This document shows positions 1-7,862 of a stretch of DNA of 54,072 nucleotides, one piece after another. This stretch comes from Bdellovibrionaceae bacterium UBA2339 (GTDB lineage: Bacteria; Bdellovibrionota; Bdellovibrionia; Bdellovibrionales; JAMPXM01). The number at the start of each line of letters is the position of its first letter. The first letter of the stretch is position 1. The notes under the pieces were generated by a model. It ran no database searches and was not told the DNA's origin. It was given only the letters and a program-made list of their open reading frames with translations. The stretch lies in the NCBI GenBank assembly GCA_002344785.1, contig DDUL01000032.1, positions 1 through 54,072 of the forward strand, read 5' to 3'. The translations under genes and the position numbers were made by a program.

Positions 1-108
1 TCGGATCCAAGTCCGATCGCAGGCACGGAAATAATGCCCACGCCAAGCAATCAACTCAGCTTGCGTGTGATCGGCGTTGGTCTGGCAGTGCGGGCAAGTG
101 GGACGCAT
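1..108 (-). CDS. Zinc-ribbon N-terminus, transposase-like (partial, runs off left edge)
   Basis: The frame opens at ATG 108 with a GGAGGG-type ribosome binding site about 12 bases upstream and stays open for all 36 codons to the window edge. It begins MRPTCPHCQ and continues with GHYFRACDRTWIR. A CPHC knuckle followed by a G-H-Y-x-R-x-x-D-x-x-x-I-x-R stretch is the layout I know from the N-terminal zinc ribbon of insertion-sequence transposases, where a second C-x-x-C pair follows. That second pair would lie outside the window. It sits downstream of the terminator of the neighbouring lipoprotein gene, so it is probably transcribed from its own promoter within about 150 bases. It could instead be another small zinc-ribbon protein. 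No terminal repeats are visible here. Confidence 0.45.
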   Translation of the reverse strand, partial: MRPTCPHCQTNADHTQAELIAWRGHYFRACDRTWIR

Positions 109-260
109 AGGCGCGCCCCACCCTCCAAGCCCGAGGCCAAAGGCCCAGCGCGATGGCTTCACCCATCGCAGTCAACCCCATCCGCAATTCGGCCAAATCT
201 GGTCGACTGGTAAGCTGCGAAGATAGATCTTCCATCCGTGCCGGCTCAATCTGCTGGCCC

Positions 261-300
261 ACAAAACGACAAAGCCCCGTGGCGATCACGCCGACGGGGC
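261..300 (-). terminator. Rho-independent terminator of the 333-1136 lipoprotein gene
   Basis: On the minus strand, bases 300-274 form an 11-bp GC-rich stem (GCCCCGT paired with ACGGGGC, then GGCG with CGCC around one bulged base) closed by a 4-base loop. The stem is followed by the T-rich tail TTTGTCGTTTTG. It lies about 30 bases after the stop codon of the lipoprotein gene. Confidence 0.75.
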
Positions 301-332
301 TCATAGAACCACAACCACTCAAGTGGGCCAGC

Positions 333-1136
333 TTAAGGGATTACACAGCTCAGCCCCGCACCCTGCATCTGCTCCCCGCCCCCCTGCATGACAGAGTCGA
401 ACGTGCCCGCTCCGCTACCCGAGCGCGGCGTGCGCAACTGAATGTGTCGACCCGGCCGAGCCGAGTCCGTTGCGTAGTCAACGACCGTTGCTTGTTGCGA
501 CAGGAAGTTGATCGGCTCATTGATGATCTGCGCACCCACGCGCTGAACAACTCCGGTCGCCGAATCGACTCGATACAATGTCATGTTCGCGACTAGGCCT
601 CGCGATTGATGGTTGTCGATGGTGATTTCCACATATGTTCGCTGCAAAGGAGAGGCGACATCAAACTGACCGTCTCCGCGGCAAGTCGCGACATTCGATC
701 GGATGTTAGCTCGGTCGGCCGTCAAGTTCTGACCATTGTAAGTCAAGTTGTTGCCCGACACCGACACTTGGCTGGCGGGAAGCTCTCGGACATTCACAAA
801 CTGACAGTTTTCAACCAACATCCAAAATCGGTTGTAGCCATCACGAGCGATGCGCGTGCGAACTCCGGTTGAGCAAGCAGAGTCGAGCAAACTGAAAGTT
901 GTTGTGAGTTTGCCGTCGTAACCCTCGCCACCGCCGGATCGACCGGGCGAAGTGTCGCCGCCTCCGCCAATTGAGTCATTGAGATCGGGAAGCCCTCCGC
1001 CATCGGCGGATTGTTGAGTCGACGATTGCGGCATTGAGCCGAGGGCGAAGTTCGCGCGCGAACAATTTTGATAACTGAGCATCAATAGGCCCAGCACCAA
1101 AAGACCGCTTCCTAAAAGTATCGGCTGACGCCGCAT
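333..1136 (-). CDS. Secreted lipoprotein with SYQNC-type signal peptide
   Basis: This is a 267-residue envelope protein of unknown function. The start is ATG 1136 with AAGGGGG five bases upstream. Residues 1-25 are a hydrophobic signal sequence ending LSYQNCSR. The cysteine is placed as in a lipoprotein, although YQNC is not a canonical lipobox. The same ending occurs in the 12495-13709 gene. After the cysteine comes a Gly/Ser/Asp-rich linker (about residues 30-75). A globular region of about 190 residues follows, with Cys at roughly 88, 96, 111, 152 and near the C-terminus that could form disulfides. I recognise no domain. The gene is monocistronic, with its own terminator, and divergent from the regulator at 1359. 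Lipidation is inferred. Confidence 0.8.
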   Translation of the reverse strand: MRRQPILLGSGLLVLGLLMLSYQNCSRANFALGSMPQSSTQQSADGGGLPDLNDSIGGGGDTSPGRSGGGEGYDGKLTTTFSLLDSACSTGVRTRIARDGYNRFWMLVENCQFVNVRELPASQVSVSGNNLTYNGQNLTADRANIRSNVATCRGDGQFDVASPLQRTYVEITIDNHQSRGLVANMTLYRVDSATGVVQRVGAQIINEPINFLSQQATVVDYATDSARPGRHIQLRTPRSGSGAGTFDSVMQGGGEQMQGAGLSCVIP

Positions 1137-1358
1137 ACTGCCCCCTTAAAACCCCGACGATCCGACGTCGTGGCGAATCCGCCCTAACGTCGATGATGAC
1201 AGCCCGCCAACCGGATCGAGCACCCTCATCATCGATTTCAGAATACCTTCGGAGGTCGAGGAGTGCGAACTTTCTCTGAATTTCAATCCAATTGTGATAA
1301 ATTTGAATGATTAAAGACTCGAGATGAGACAGCCCGTGGGCTCGCAAGGGAGATTGTT

Positions 1359-2906
1359 TTGAAGTGGTCAAAGTCTCAAGCTGAGACATGGGACACACGG
1401 ATTCGCCAGGGAGAAGGGCGCGAGGTTTTGCGCGAACTTCAGCAGGTCGCACCGCGCTTGATTCCGCCACAAGAGCGCATGCTGTATGCACAGCTTGTGC
1501 GGCGAGTGGGGCGCCCCGACCTCGGCTTGGCATCGCTATCGAAAACTGTGCGTCCTTACTTGAAAAGCCCAACCGACCAAGTCGCGCTTCGAGATCTGCT
1601 GGTTGAATATGCGATCTGCATGCAGCGCCTGGGCGGTCGACGCCAAGCTTTACAGTTATTGAAGCGATCTGATCTCGCCACATCGCCGGAGGCGCAACTC
1701 GGGCAAGCCTTTGTCTATATGTCGGAGTGGGATTACGAGGCCGCTGAACAAATCTTGCGAGCCGTTTTGTCCAACCCCGAGATTTCCGACTATCAAAGAC
1801 AGATTGCGCGCCTCAATCACTTCGCTTCGCGAGTCGCTATGGAGTCGCTGCGCGATGAAGCCGAGCCGGAGTTACTGAATCACTTGCATGACTTTGACGC
1901 TGAGCTGGGCCGATCGAAGTCGATTCGATTACAGGCCGCCGTGCGTGAGCTCGAGGCCCAACTCGCGATCGCGCGATCCAACTGGAAAGCAGCCCTCCGA
2001 GCTTTAGATCGCGCGCAAGATTTACTTCGAGCCGACCCGAGCGCCGGCGGGCATTTACTCACAAAGTGGCAAATGATCTATCAAACTTCGCAAAGCGGGA
2101 ATTTTGCGGAGCTTCGCAAATACAAGGATCGCTGTTTGGAGCGCGGGCTATGGGAGATTGCGCGAGATACGGACTTTCATCTTCTGCTGTTTCAGTTCGA
2201 TCCTCGGCGCGCGGCTTATCTGTGGGCTGGGACGCCTTACCCACATTACAAACGAAGAATTGAAGTGCTGCTCAATCGCCAACTGCAATCTCGTGGCGGC
2301 GCAAGTGGCACGAAGAAAGTGAAGTGGACACCTCCTGAGAGCCCTTATGAGTGGGGCTACAGTGGCCCGGTGTTTCAGGTTGAACGTGGCCTGTTTCGTG
2401 GGGAAACACTGCTGGAGCCCGGCTCAAGAACCTTCGCACTCGTGCGGACTGTGTTGACGGACTTCTATCGTCCGCAACCGAACCTCGCGCTCTTTGGCGA
2501 GCTTTACCCGAACGAAAGCTTTGATCCGATCAGCTCGCCGCTTCGCATTCGCCAATTGCTCACGTCAGCACGCCGTGCGCTGAAAGCGGTGCCGCTGCAG
2601 CTGCTCACCACGCGCGATGGAATTCGCATCAAGAAGGAAACTCAATTGATCTTGCGGCTGGATCTTCAGCCGCCTGTGCAATTGGAATCGCTCCCCTTGC
2701 GAAGTGGCTCGGACCGCTCCAGCATTCGACTCGCTCGACTCAAAGAAAAATTCGGGGAGCGCGAGTTTTCATCGCAAGAGGCATGTGAAGTTCTGGGCCT
2801 GTCTCAGCCCAGTCTTTTTCGTTTGATGCAAACGGGATTAGAGCGATCTGAAATCTCGGCACGAGGCGAAGGCCGCGGGCGACGCTATCGATTCTCCATC
2901 GAATGA
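1359..2906 (+). CDS. TPR-repeat protein with C-terminal winged-helix DNA-binding region
   Basis: This 515-residue cytoplasmic protein has no signal peptide or membrane segment. The preferred start is TTG 1359, with AAGGGAGA about six bases upstream. Roughly residues 15-300 are helical and TPR-like (for example PEAQLGQAFVYMSEWDYEAAEQIL). Residues 350-430 resemble an OmpR-type winged helix (RIRQLLTSARRALK). The last 60 residues form a second helix-turn-helix (FSSQEACEVLGLSQPSLFRL) followed by a basic wing with GRGRRYRF. The architecture resembles large TPR-containing transcriptional regulators that sense a ligand or partner through the repeats. It is divergent from the 333-1136 lipoprotein gene with a shared 220-base promoter region, so that gene is a candidate target. 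The regulatory role is inferred; the domains are read from sequence patterns only. Confidence 0.75.
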   Translation: MKWSKSQAETWDTRIRQGEGREVLRELQQVAPRLIPPQERMLYAQLVRRVGRPDLGLASLSKTVRPYLKSPTDQVALRDLLVEYAICMQRLGGRRQALQLLKRSDLATSPEAQLGQAFVYMSEWDYEAAEQILRAVLSNPEISDYQRQIARLNHFASRVAMESLRDEAEPELLNHLHDFDAELGRSKSIRLQAAVRELEAQLAIARSNWKAALRALDRAQDLLRADPSAGGHLLTKWQMIYQTSQSGNFAELRKYKDRCLERGLWEIARDTDFHLLLFQFDPRRAAYLWAGTPYPHYKRRIEVLLNRQLQSRGGASGTKKVKWTPPESPYEWGYSGPVFQVERGLFRGETLLEPGSRTFALVRTVLTDFYRPQPNLALFGELYPNESFDPISSPLRIRQLLTSARRALKAVPLQLLTTRDGIRIKKETQLILRLDLQPPVQLESLPLRSGSDRSSIRLARLKEKFGEREFSSQEACEVLGLSQPSLFRLMQTGLERSEISARGEGRGRRYRFSIE

Positions 2907-3350
2907 TCCATCTCAGGCCGCGCTCATCTTCTACGGACGCCCGCCATGAGCCGATTACTGAATCTCAAAAATCATTCAAAAACCTCACACGCGTCCCAGC
3001 GACCCTTCGTGACGAACTTTTAAACGAAACTAATGAATCCTGAGAAGTTCGGCGATGTTCGCTGAACCCAAAATCTAGCGCTGTCAAACTTTGATGAGTG
3101 GCACGTCACTTCGCGGTTGAACGACCCCCTTCAGCAATCGCCCATCTCGGATCTGTTTGAGTTTGAGCCCCGTTCACCGTCGCAAAATGAAACATGAATT
3201 TTCTCGAAATGGCCTGAGACCTGCAGTCCTATTGATTGATCTGTAGGAATTGATCCAGGAGTTGTTTGGGGATCACAGCGTAATCGGATCCTTAGAGCAC
3301 TCCAAGCAGCGATTCGGGCAGATACGAGAACCAAAACGAGGAGATCGCCC
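2907..3350 (+). other. Intergenic, no gene recognised
   Basis: These 444 bases hold no frame with a ribosome binding site and no recognisable RNA gene. The region is AT-richer than its neighbours. It presumably carries the promoter of the small protein that follows. Confidence 0.5.
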
Positions 3351-3707
3351 ATGCGAGCCGAAGCCACCCCCTTCCCCATGCTCCGCTCACCTCACGCAAC
3401 TATTGCGAGCCAAGACTCGCGCATCACACGCACCCACGCATCGCGTGGTCTCACGCAGATCAGTGGTTCGACTCGATCGATTCGATCAAGTCACTCGGGT
3501 CGCGAGCTGAGCCTCTTGCATCATGGCTGGGGCTCGCAAGCTGAGACTTCGCAACGTGGAGTTCGCGCTAGCTCGCGCCAAGCTTCTGAGCGTTGGGGCT
3601 CGAGTCAGTCCAGTGCGGCCCCACGCTGGACGCTGGCGATCTTCATCATCCCGCTCGCCAGCACAATCACCTTCTACGCACTCCAATACTTGAGCCGAGC
3701 CCTCTGA
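3351..3707 (+). CDS. Small Ser/Arg-rich protein with a C-terminal membrane anchor
   Basis: This hypothetical protein has 118 residues. ATG 3351 is preceded by GAGGAG with an eight-base spacing, which supports translation. The first 90 residues are polar and low in complexity, with many Ser, Arg and Thr. They are followed by one hydrophobic helix (WTLAIFIIPLASTITFYALQYL) almost at the C-terminus. That gives a tail-anchored topology with the N-terminus in the cytoplasm. No family is recognised. It stands alone, with non-coding stretches of more than 300 bases on both sides. The low-complexity composition means a chance frame is possible, but the ribosome binding site and the well-formed anchor argue for a real gene. 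Confidence 0.5.
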   Translation: MRAEATPFPMLRSPHATIASQDSRITRTHASRGLTQISGSTRSIRSSHSGRELSLLHHGWGSQAETSQRGVRASSRQASERWGSSQSSAAPRWTLAIFIIPLASTITFYALQYLSRAL

Positions 3708-3888
3708 TCGGTTGATCGCCGCTCATAGAACGCGAAAGTTGACTCAATACATTTGGGCCGACATTGAGATCTCGGCTTCGATCATTCGATTTGCTCGATC
3801 GAATAGGTTGGGCGCCGGAGTCACTACTTTCCATATGCTGAGGCAAGGCGCCCCAAGTCTCGCGTCGACCGAGACGAGTTGTCACATC

Positions 3889-3912
3889 TCACATTGTGGA
3901 CTCGCGATGTGA
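3889..3912. promoter_or_regulatory. Candidate operator upstream of the truncated-haemoglobin operon
   Basis: TCACAT (3889-3894) and ATGTGA (3907-3912) form a perfect six-base inverted repeat with a 12-base spacer, and another TCACAT lies at 3882-3887. It lies about 130 bases before the 4040 start codon, inside the otherwise empty 3708-4039 region. The half-site TGTGA resembles CRP/FNR-family sites, but the 12-base spacer is not the usual six. This is a weak candidate. Confidence 0.25.
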
Positions 3913-4039
3913 ATTGAAATTGAGTACACATGAATTGTGGCCGACGAGGCCCCCCGCCACGCCAAGCCAATGGGCCTAGTCGCTCGGCGCGGGGAACTTC
4001 GAGAGAATGAACTCTTGGCCAATTCATAAGGAGCTCAAT

Positions 4040-4408
4040 ATGGCCGCACTTGCCGTGTGGATGGATCGACATGAAGCCAAGATATTTCTGTTTCGAGCAG
4101 ATGGCGTGGAGACTCGACATCTCAAAGCACACGGAGGCGTTCATCCGAGCGGTCATGGCAAAGAGCATGACCTCCACAAGTTCTTTCACGATCTGACCGC
4201 TGAACTGACGCGATCCACGATGCAAGCATGTCTTCTGATGGGACCAGGTGTGGCGAAGGAGCAATTCAAGCATGAATTGGAGGCCAAGCACCCGCAGTTG
4301 GCCAAGTGCATTGTCGGCATGGAGTCGACGGATCACCTCAGCGACGCTCAACTTCAAGATCACGCTCGACGATTCTTCAAGCATCGAGGAGTATTTGAAG
4401 GACTATGA
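4040..4408 (+). CDS. eRF1-like (baeRF-type) translation-associated protein
   Basis: This cytoplasmic protein has 122 residues. ATG 4040 is chosen over an upstream ATG because AAGGAG lies six bases before it. The opening AALAVWMDRHEAKIFLF matches the first strand and loop of the small bacterial proteins annotated as translational machinery proteins or bacterial eRF1-like proteins. A His-rich segment (HPSGHGKEHDLHKFFHDL) and LLMGPGVAKEQF follow, both usual in that family. It overlaps the truncated haemoglobin by four bases (ATGA at 4405), so the two are translationally coupled. Genes of this type often sit near stress and hypoxia genes, which fits the neighbours. The biochemical role of the family is poorly known. 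Confidence 0.7.
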   Translation: MAALAVWMDRHEAKIFLFRADGVETRHLKAHGGVHPSGHGKEHDLHKFFHDLTAELTRSTMQACLLMGPGVAKEQFKHELEAKHPQLAKCIVGMESTDHLSDAQLQDHARRFFKHRGVFEGL

Positions 4409-4959
4409 GTACAGCGAACGATGCGACGGTCTATGAATTGGTTGGTGGCGATCAAGGCGTGCGTCAGCTCGTCCGGTTTTTCTATCAAGAGATGGACCGT
4501 CAACCATCGGCCAAAGTGATTCGCGAAATGCATCCACAGTCACTCGATGAGTCCGAAGAGAAGCTTTACTGGTTCTTGTCCGGCTGGATGGGTGGACCAC
4601 AGCTGTATTGGGAAAAGCGCGGACATCCTATGTTGCGCGCTCGCCACCTCCCCTTCCCGATTGGCCGAAACGAGGCGGATCTTTGGATCGAATGCTTTCG
4701 CTTGGCTTTGAAGCGGCATCTTGATTCTCAACCTGCATGGGCCTCGACTTTGGCCGACACGAAGGCCGCAAGAGCAAAGCTTGAAAGCGAGCTCTTGCAG
4801 GCTCTTCAGCGTGTCGCTCTGCACATGATGAATCAGCCTGCTGTCGCGAACACGACCACCCCGAACATCAGCACATCGGACAAGACCGTCGCGAGCGGAA
4901 ACGATTCCGCACTTCACAAAGACGCGAAGACGAATTCACCAAAAACCACCAAGGAGTAA
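4405..4959 (+). CDS. Group II truncated haemoglobin (trHbO/YjbI type)
   Basis: This is a haem protein of 184 residues; the globin domain covers residues 8-130. Visible family marks are YELVGG at the A helix and FFYQEMD with the B10 tyrosine. The long WFLSGWMGGPQLYWEKRGHPMLRARHLPFPIG segment contains the proximal histidine (RARHL), and ADLWIECF supplies the G8 tryptophan typical of group II. Members bind oxygen and nitric oxide and are linked to peroxide or NO detoxification. The last 50 residues (from about 135) are an unusual Thr/Ser/Asn/Lys-rich tail absent from ordinary trHbO. The gene is coupled to the eRF1-like gene upstream and is followed after four bases by the DUF2892 gene. The fold assignment is secure; the physiological substrate is inferred. 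Confidence 0.92.
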   Translation: MSTANDATVYELVGGDQGVRQLVRFFYQEMDRQPSAKVIREMHPQSLDESEEKLYWFLSGWMGGPQLYWEKRGHPMLRARHLPFPIGRNEADLWIECFRLALKRHLDSQPAWASTLADTKAARAKLESELLQALQRVALHMMNQPAVANTTTPNISTSDKTVASGNDSALHKDAKTNSPKTTKE

Positions 4960-4963
4960 TCTC

Positions 4964-5227
4964 GTGACAGCTTCAAATAGCCCTCGATCGAACCATGCCG
5001 CCGGCAACTCAAAGTTCAAATTTCAAAACAACATTCACAAAATCGAGCGCGGCGTGCGCATCGTTGTGGGGCTAGGACTTTTGAGTCTTGCGTTTGTGGG
5101 TCCTGCAAATCCTTGGTTCCTTCTCGGCGCGATTCCTCTTTTGACAGGATTGATCGGCTGGTGCCCACCTTATGCCATGCTCGGCATCAACACTTGTCGC
5201 CTGGGTCAGGGCTCAAAGCTCAATTGA
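4964..5227 (+). CDS. YgaP-like small inner-membrane protein (DUF2892)
   Basis: This protein has 87 residues with start GTG 4964, preceded by AAGGAG at 4951-4956. After a polar N-terminus, the sequence NNIHKIERGVRIVVGLGLLSLAF is the DUF2892 signature (N-x-x-x-x-E-R-x-x-R). Two membrane helices (about residues 33-50 and 53-70) are separated by GPANPWFL. The ending LTGLIGWCPPYAMLGINTC is typical of this family, whose best-known member is the membrane part of the YgaP rhodanese. It is the third gene of the eRF1-like/haemoglobin operon, four bases after the haemoglobin stop. The function of stand-alone DUF2892 proteins is unknown; sulfur or thiol handling has been proposed from the YgaP link. Confidence 0.85.
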   Translation: MTASNSPRSNHAAGNSKFKFQNNIHKIERGVRIVVGLGLLSLAFVGPANPWFLLGAIPLLTGLIGWCPPYAMLGINTCRLGQGSKLN

Positions 5228-5455
5228 GTTTGCTGGCAGCAGCGTAGGTCTGCACTTGCGCAGTTTGGCTTTCGAGCTGGTGCGGCGTGCACCGATTTTT
5301 CTGCGCGCCTATTCTATTACGCATGAGTTGGCTTGTGTGTTTAGAGCGAATCGCCCAGTTGGGTTCTCGATGGATTTCAATGTCGACCCGACCTTGGCGA
5401 CAGAGATCGAGCGAGTGCTCGCAAGGCGATGGAGTTCGCAACTGGAGTCGCCTCG

Positions 5456-5515
5456 GGCCTCGCTTCTGGCCTCAATTCTGGCCTCGCTTCTGGCCTCGCT
5501 TCTGGCCTCACTTCT
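5456..5515 (+). repeat. 12-bp minisatellite, five copies
   Basis: The unit GGCCTCGCTTCT occurs five times head to tail. Copies 1, 3 and 4 are identical, copy 2 has CAATTCT and copy 5 has CACTTCT. All plus-strand frames read through it (PRFW, ASLL or SGLA repeats), so it does not show which frame is used. It lies 125 bases before the preferred start of the membrane protein at 5641. Confidence 0.9.
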
Positions 5516-5640
5516 GGGGGCACAGCCGAATTTCCACAGGCCTAGGTCCATGGCGCGCAAACTGGCGAGGCCTTTGGCGCGGAGTCAGCTCGGGAGGCAG
5601 CACGCCTCCCCGAAACTCTTTGGGTGGACATCACTGGCCG

Positions 5641-7293
5641 ATGGCGCTGTGGATGATTGCGGCCCTTGGCCTCATGCTTGTCAGTCTCCCTCAGTGGTGG
5701 CCGCGCGGAGCTTGGCCCGCACATGTCGATGATCTCTATTGGTACGTGCCGATGGTCGAACGCGCGTGGCATGAAGGCGAATTGCTCGCATGGCTCGTCA
5801 ACTTTTCACGCGAGGCTGGAGTCTTTTCGCTCAATCTGATTTTCGCTGTGTGGGTTGGCGTTTGGCCCACACTCCCCGTGCTTTGGACCTTCACGTCCGT
5901 GATCCTGTGGCTGACTGCAAGTCGCCAGTGGCAAGCCCTCGCCCTGCAAAGCGGGCTTTCACTCGGCGAGTCCATCGCGCTCATGCTGTTTTCGGTGAGC
6001 TTAGCTTCGGTGAGTGACGTCTGGATTTGGCCCATGGCCATCCAACATATTCTGCCGGTCGTGGCTGGCCTTTGGATTTCGACTCTCGCCCTCAGAAACT
6101 TTCCAGGCTGGTCGAGCCGTCAGATTCTCATCGTCGGACTTTTGCTTTCCACGCTTCGTCCCTCGTTTGGCATCTTTGCTTTTGGAGCCTGGGCAATCGT
6201 GCAATTGATGCCCGAGGCCTCGGCTTCGCACAAAGCGCGCGCTAGCGTTCTGTTGTGGGCGGCCTTCGCGCACACCTTGATCAGCGTCGCAACACCAGGT
6301 GCAGGCTGGCAGGTCACGCAGTTTTTCGCAGCACTCGGAGCTCCGACAAATTTCGCTCGCGATCAAGCTCTGGGCCTTGGCCTCGTGATTTGGTTGGTCT
6401 TTGGTGTTTGCCTTGTCGGCATCCATCGTGTCTTGAACGCCCAGCAATCCCGGATCACTTGGCCAAACTCTTGGACGAAGAAGCAGGAGCTTTTGCTGAT
6501 GGCCTGTTTGGCTTTGTTGCTCGTCGGCGTGGGACGCTGGCAACTGAGTCCAGCCTCGCTCATGGGTCTCGTGCTCTCGCATGCCGTGTGGCCATTCACG
6601 ACGGCGCATGAAGAAGCGCTTCGCTGGGCCCAAATTCAGGGACCGCTTCCCGAGGTGGCTCAGATCATGGTCGGCTTGCTTGCCACACTTTTCGCGTTTC
6701 GCTGGACGCTGAGAAGAGAGACGAAGACGAGCCTTCTCGTTTTCTTGGCCCTCCTTTTGCCTTTACTCGCACAGTCCCTCTATTTGACCTCGCTGAGCGC
6801 GTGGCCATGGAAAATTCCGTGGCTTGAACCGATGCATGCCCCTTCTCGTTATCTGATTTATGTTTGGCCACTTGCACTTTTCGTTTTGGTCATACTGACT
6901 CAGTCACAGCTGAGCGGCGCTCGATGGCGAAAGTCGCTTTGGACAATTCTGGCCGTGCTCAACCTAGCGGCGACAGCATGGCGAACTTCGCACTACGCTT
7001 CGCAGCCCGAACGCGAATTCAAGTTGAATCAGTTGCGCGAGGTCGCTGAGCAGATTCGTGCCGCCGATCTACGCGCACCCGGCTACTACTGCAGCGCCAT
7101 CAGCCAAGTGCCGGTGAAAATCTCCGCAACTCGCGCCGCTCTGGGTTTGCCAGAGGCCGAGCGACTCTTTGCGCAGATTGATGATCCCTATCATCCCGTG
7201 ACGTACACCATACACCGTGAGCTTCGAGCCAAGGGTTGCGCTGGCCAAGTTCTTCTCAATTTGCACGCCGGCGAATTTGAAATCGCGGATTGA
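5641..7293 (+). CDS. Polytopic membrane protein, glycosyltransferase-like layout, unknown function
   Basis: This is a 550-residue inner-membrane protein with roughly 10-12 hydrophobic helices. A soluble C-terminal region of about 100 residues (from AWRTSHYASQ) probably faces the periplasm and contains a Cys pair. ATG 5641 is preferred because it directly precedes the first helix (MALWMIAALGLMLVSL) and has GGGTGGA 12 bases upstream. The frame is open back to 5287, but that part is Trp/Arg-rich and built on the 12-bp repeat, so it may not be translated. An acidic pair (HVDDLYWYV) after the first helix recalls the catalytic loop of GT-C membrane glycosyltransferases. That resemblance is weak and no family is firmly recognised. 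The gene ends nine bases from the convergent 7302 gene. Confidence 0.75.
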   Translation: MALWMIAALGLMLVSLPQWWPRGAWPAHVDDLYWYVPMVERAWHEGELLAWLVNFSREAGVFSLNLIFAVWVGVWPTLPVLWTFTSVILWLTASRQWQALALQSGLSLGESIALMLFSVSLASVSDVWIWPMAIQHILPVVAGLWISTLALRNFPGWSSRQILIVGLLLSTLRPSFGIFAFGAWAIVQLMPEASASHKARASVLLWAAFAHTLISVATPGAGWQVTQFFAALGAPTNFARDQALGLGLVIWLVFGVCLVGIHRVLNAQQSRITWPNSWTKKQELLLMACLALLLVGVGRWQLSPASLMGLVLSHAVWPFTTAHEEALRWAQIQGPLPEVAQIMVGLLATLFAFRWTLRRETKTSLLVFLALLLPLLAQSLYLTSLSAWPWKIPWLEPMHAPSRYLIYVWPLALFVLVILTQSQLSGARWRKSLWTILAVLNLAATAWRTSHYASQPEREFKLNQLREVAEQIRAADLRAPGYYCSAISQVPVKISATRAALGLPEAERLFAQIDDPYHPVTYTIHRELRAKGCAGQVLLNLHAGEFEIAD

Positions 7294-7301
7294 TCTTGAA
7301 G

Positions 7302-7862
7302 TCAGGGCGAGCGTTTCTTCAGTGCCCAGCGGAAGCGAAAACGAGCCACCTCAGTGCCATCACTGAGACGACCTTCGCTTCGCATCTCCACTTCAGCCGA
7401 CTCGCCTCGCTCCACGCGCTCCAGAGCATCCAGCAGATCTTGCGCCGACTCCGGAGGGCAAGTGAACTCCACTTCAGCCTTCGCCTTTTTTAGAAATTCA
7501 CCCTTTACGCCAATCACCAACATCGATATCGAAGGACGACCCGCAATAGCTCGTAAGATCAGCGCCCCTGTGCTGAGCTCAGCTGCCGCGGTCTGAGCCG
7601 CAAAATACTGTGAGGCAAACGGATTCTGGGTTCGCCAATGAAAAGGTAAACTCACACGGCAGCCACGCGCGGAAATTTCCGTGACGCGCACACCGAAAAA
7701 CGCCAATGCCGGCACTCTCGCCAGAAAAAAAGCTGTTCGGCGTACTTGATCCAACATGGCTCTTTCCATGTCTTCAGGTGAGTTTGGAAACTCAAACTTC
7801 AAAGCCGAAGGCTTCAGTTGCGCGAGACCTTGTTCGAAGCGATCTAAGAACCCTAGCTTCAT
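7302..7862 (-). CDS. Hotdog-fold thioesterase-like protein (DUF4442)
   Basis: This is a 186-residue cytoplasmic protein. ATG 7862 is chosen because AAAGGAG lies seven bases upstream; a longer frame lacks such a site. The middle (GCRVSLPFHWRTQNPFASQYFAAQTAAAELSTGAL) matches the DUF4442 hotdog family. There R-T-x-N-x-x-x-S-x-Y is conserved and the following helix is the central hotdog helix. A second half with EVEFTCPPES and EVARFRFRWALKK forms the remaining strands. Relatives are predicted acyl-CoA thioesterases. Its start overlaps the stop of the ceramidase-like gene by four bases (7859-7862), which suggests a joint role in lipid or acyl-chain turnover. The substrate is unknown. Confidence 0.82.
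   Translation of the reverse strand: MKLGFLDRFEQGLAQLKPSALKFEFPNSPEDMERAMLDQVRRTAFFLARVPALAFFGVRVTEISARGCRVSLPFHWRTQNPFASQYFAAQTAAAELSTGALILRAIAGRPSISMLVIGVKGEFLKKAKAEVEFTCPPESAQDLLDALERVERGESAEVEMRSEGRLSDGTEVARFRFRWALKKRSP

Noticed and set aside
56..304. Minus-strand frame of about 82 residues starting MSPVGVIATGLCRF
   Set aside because: Its first codons lie in the terminator hairpin of the neighbouring lipoprotein gene, it has no ribosome binding site, and it overlaps the start of the better-supported zinc-ribbon frame.
5172..5732. 186-codon plus-strand frame with ASLL repeats
   Set aside because: It owes its length to the 12-bp repeat, which keeps all frames open, overlaps two better genes and has no recognisable protein pattern.
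6001..6633. 210-codon minus-strand frame opposite the membrane protein gene
   Set aside because: The plus-strand frame encodes clear membrane helices, and the minus frame gives a polar, Cys/His-scattered sequence without family resemblance.
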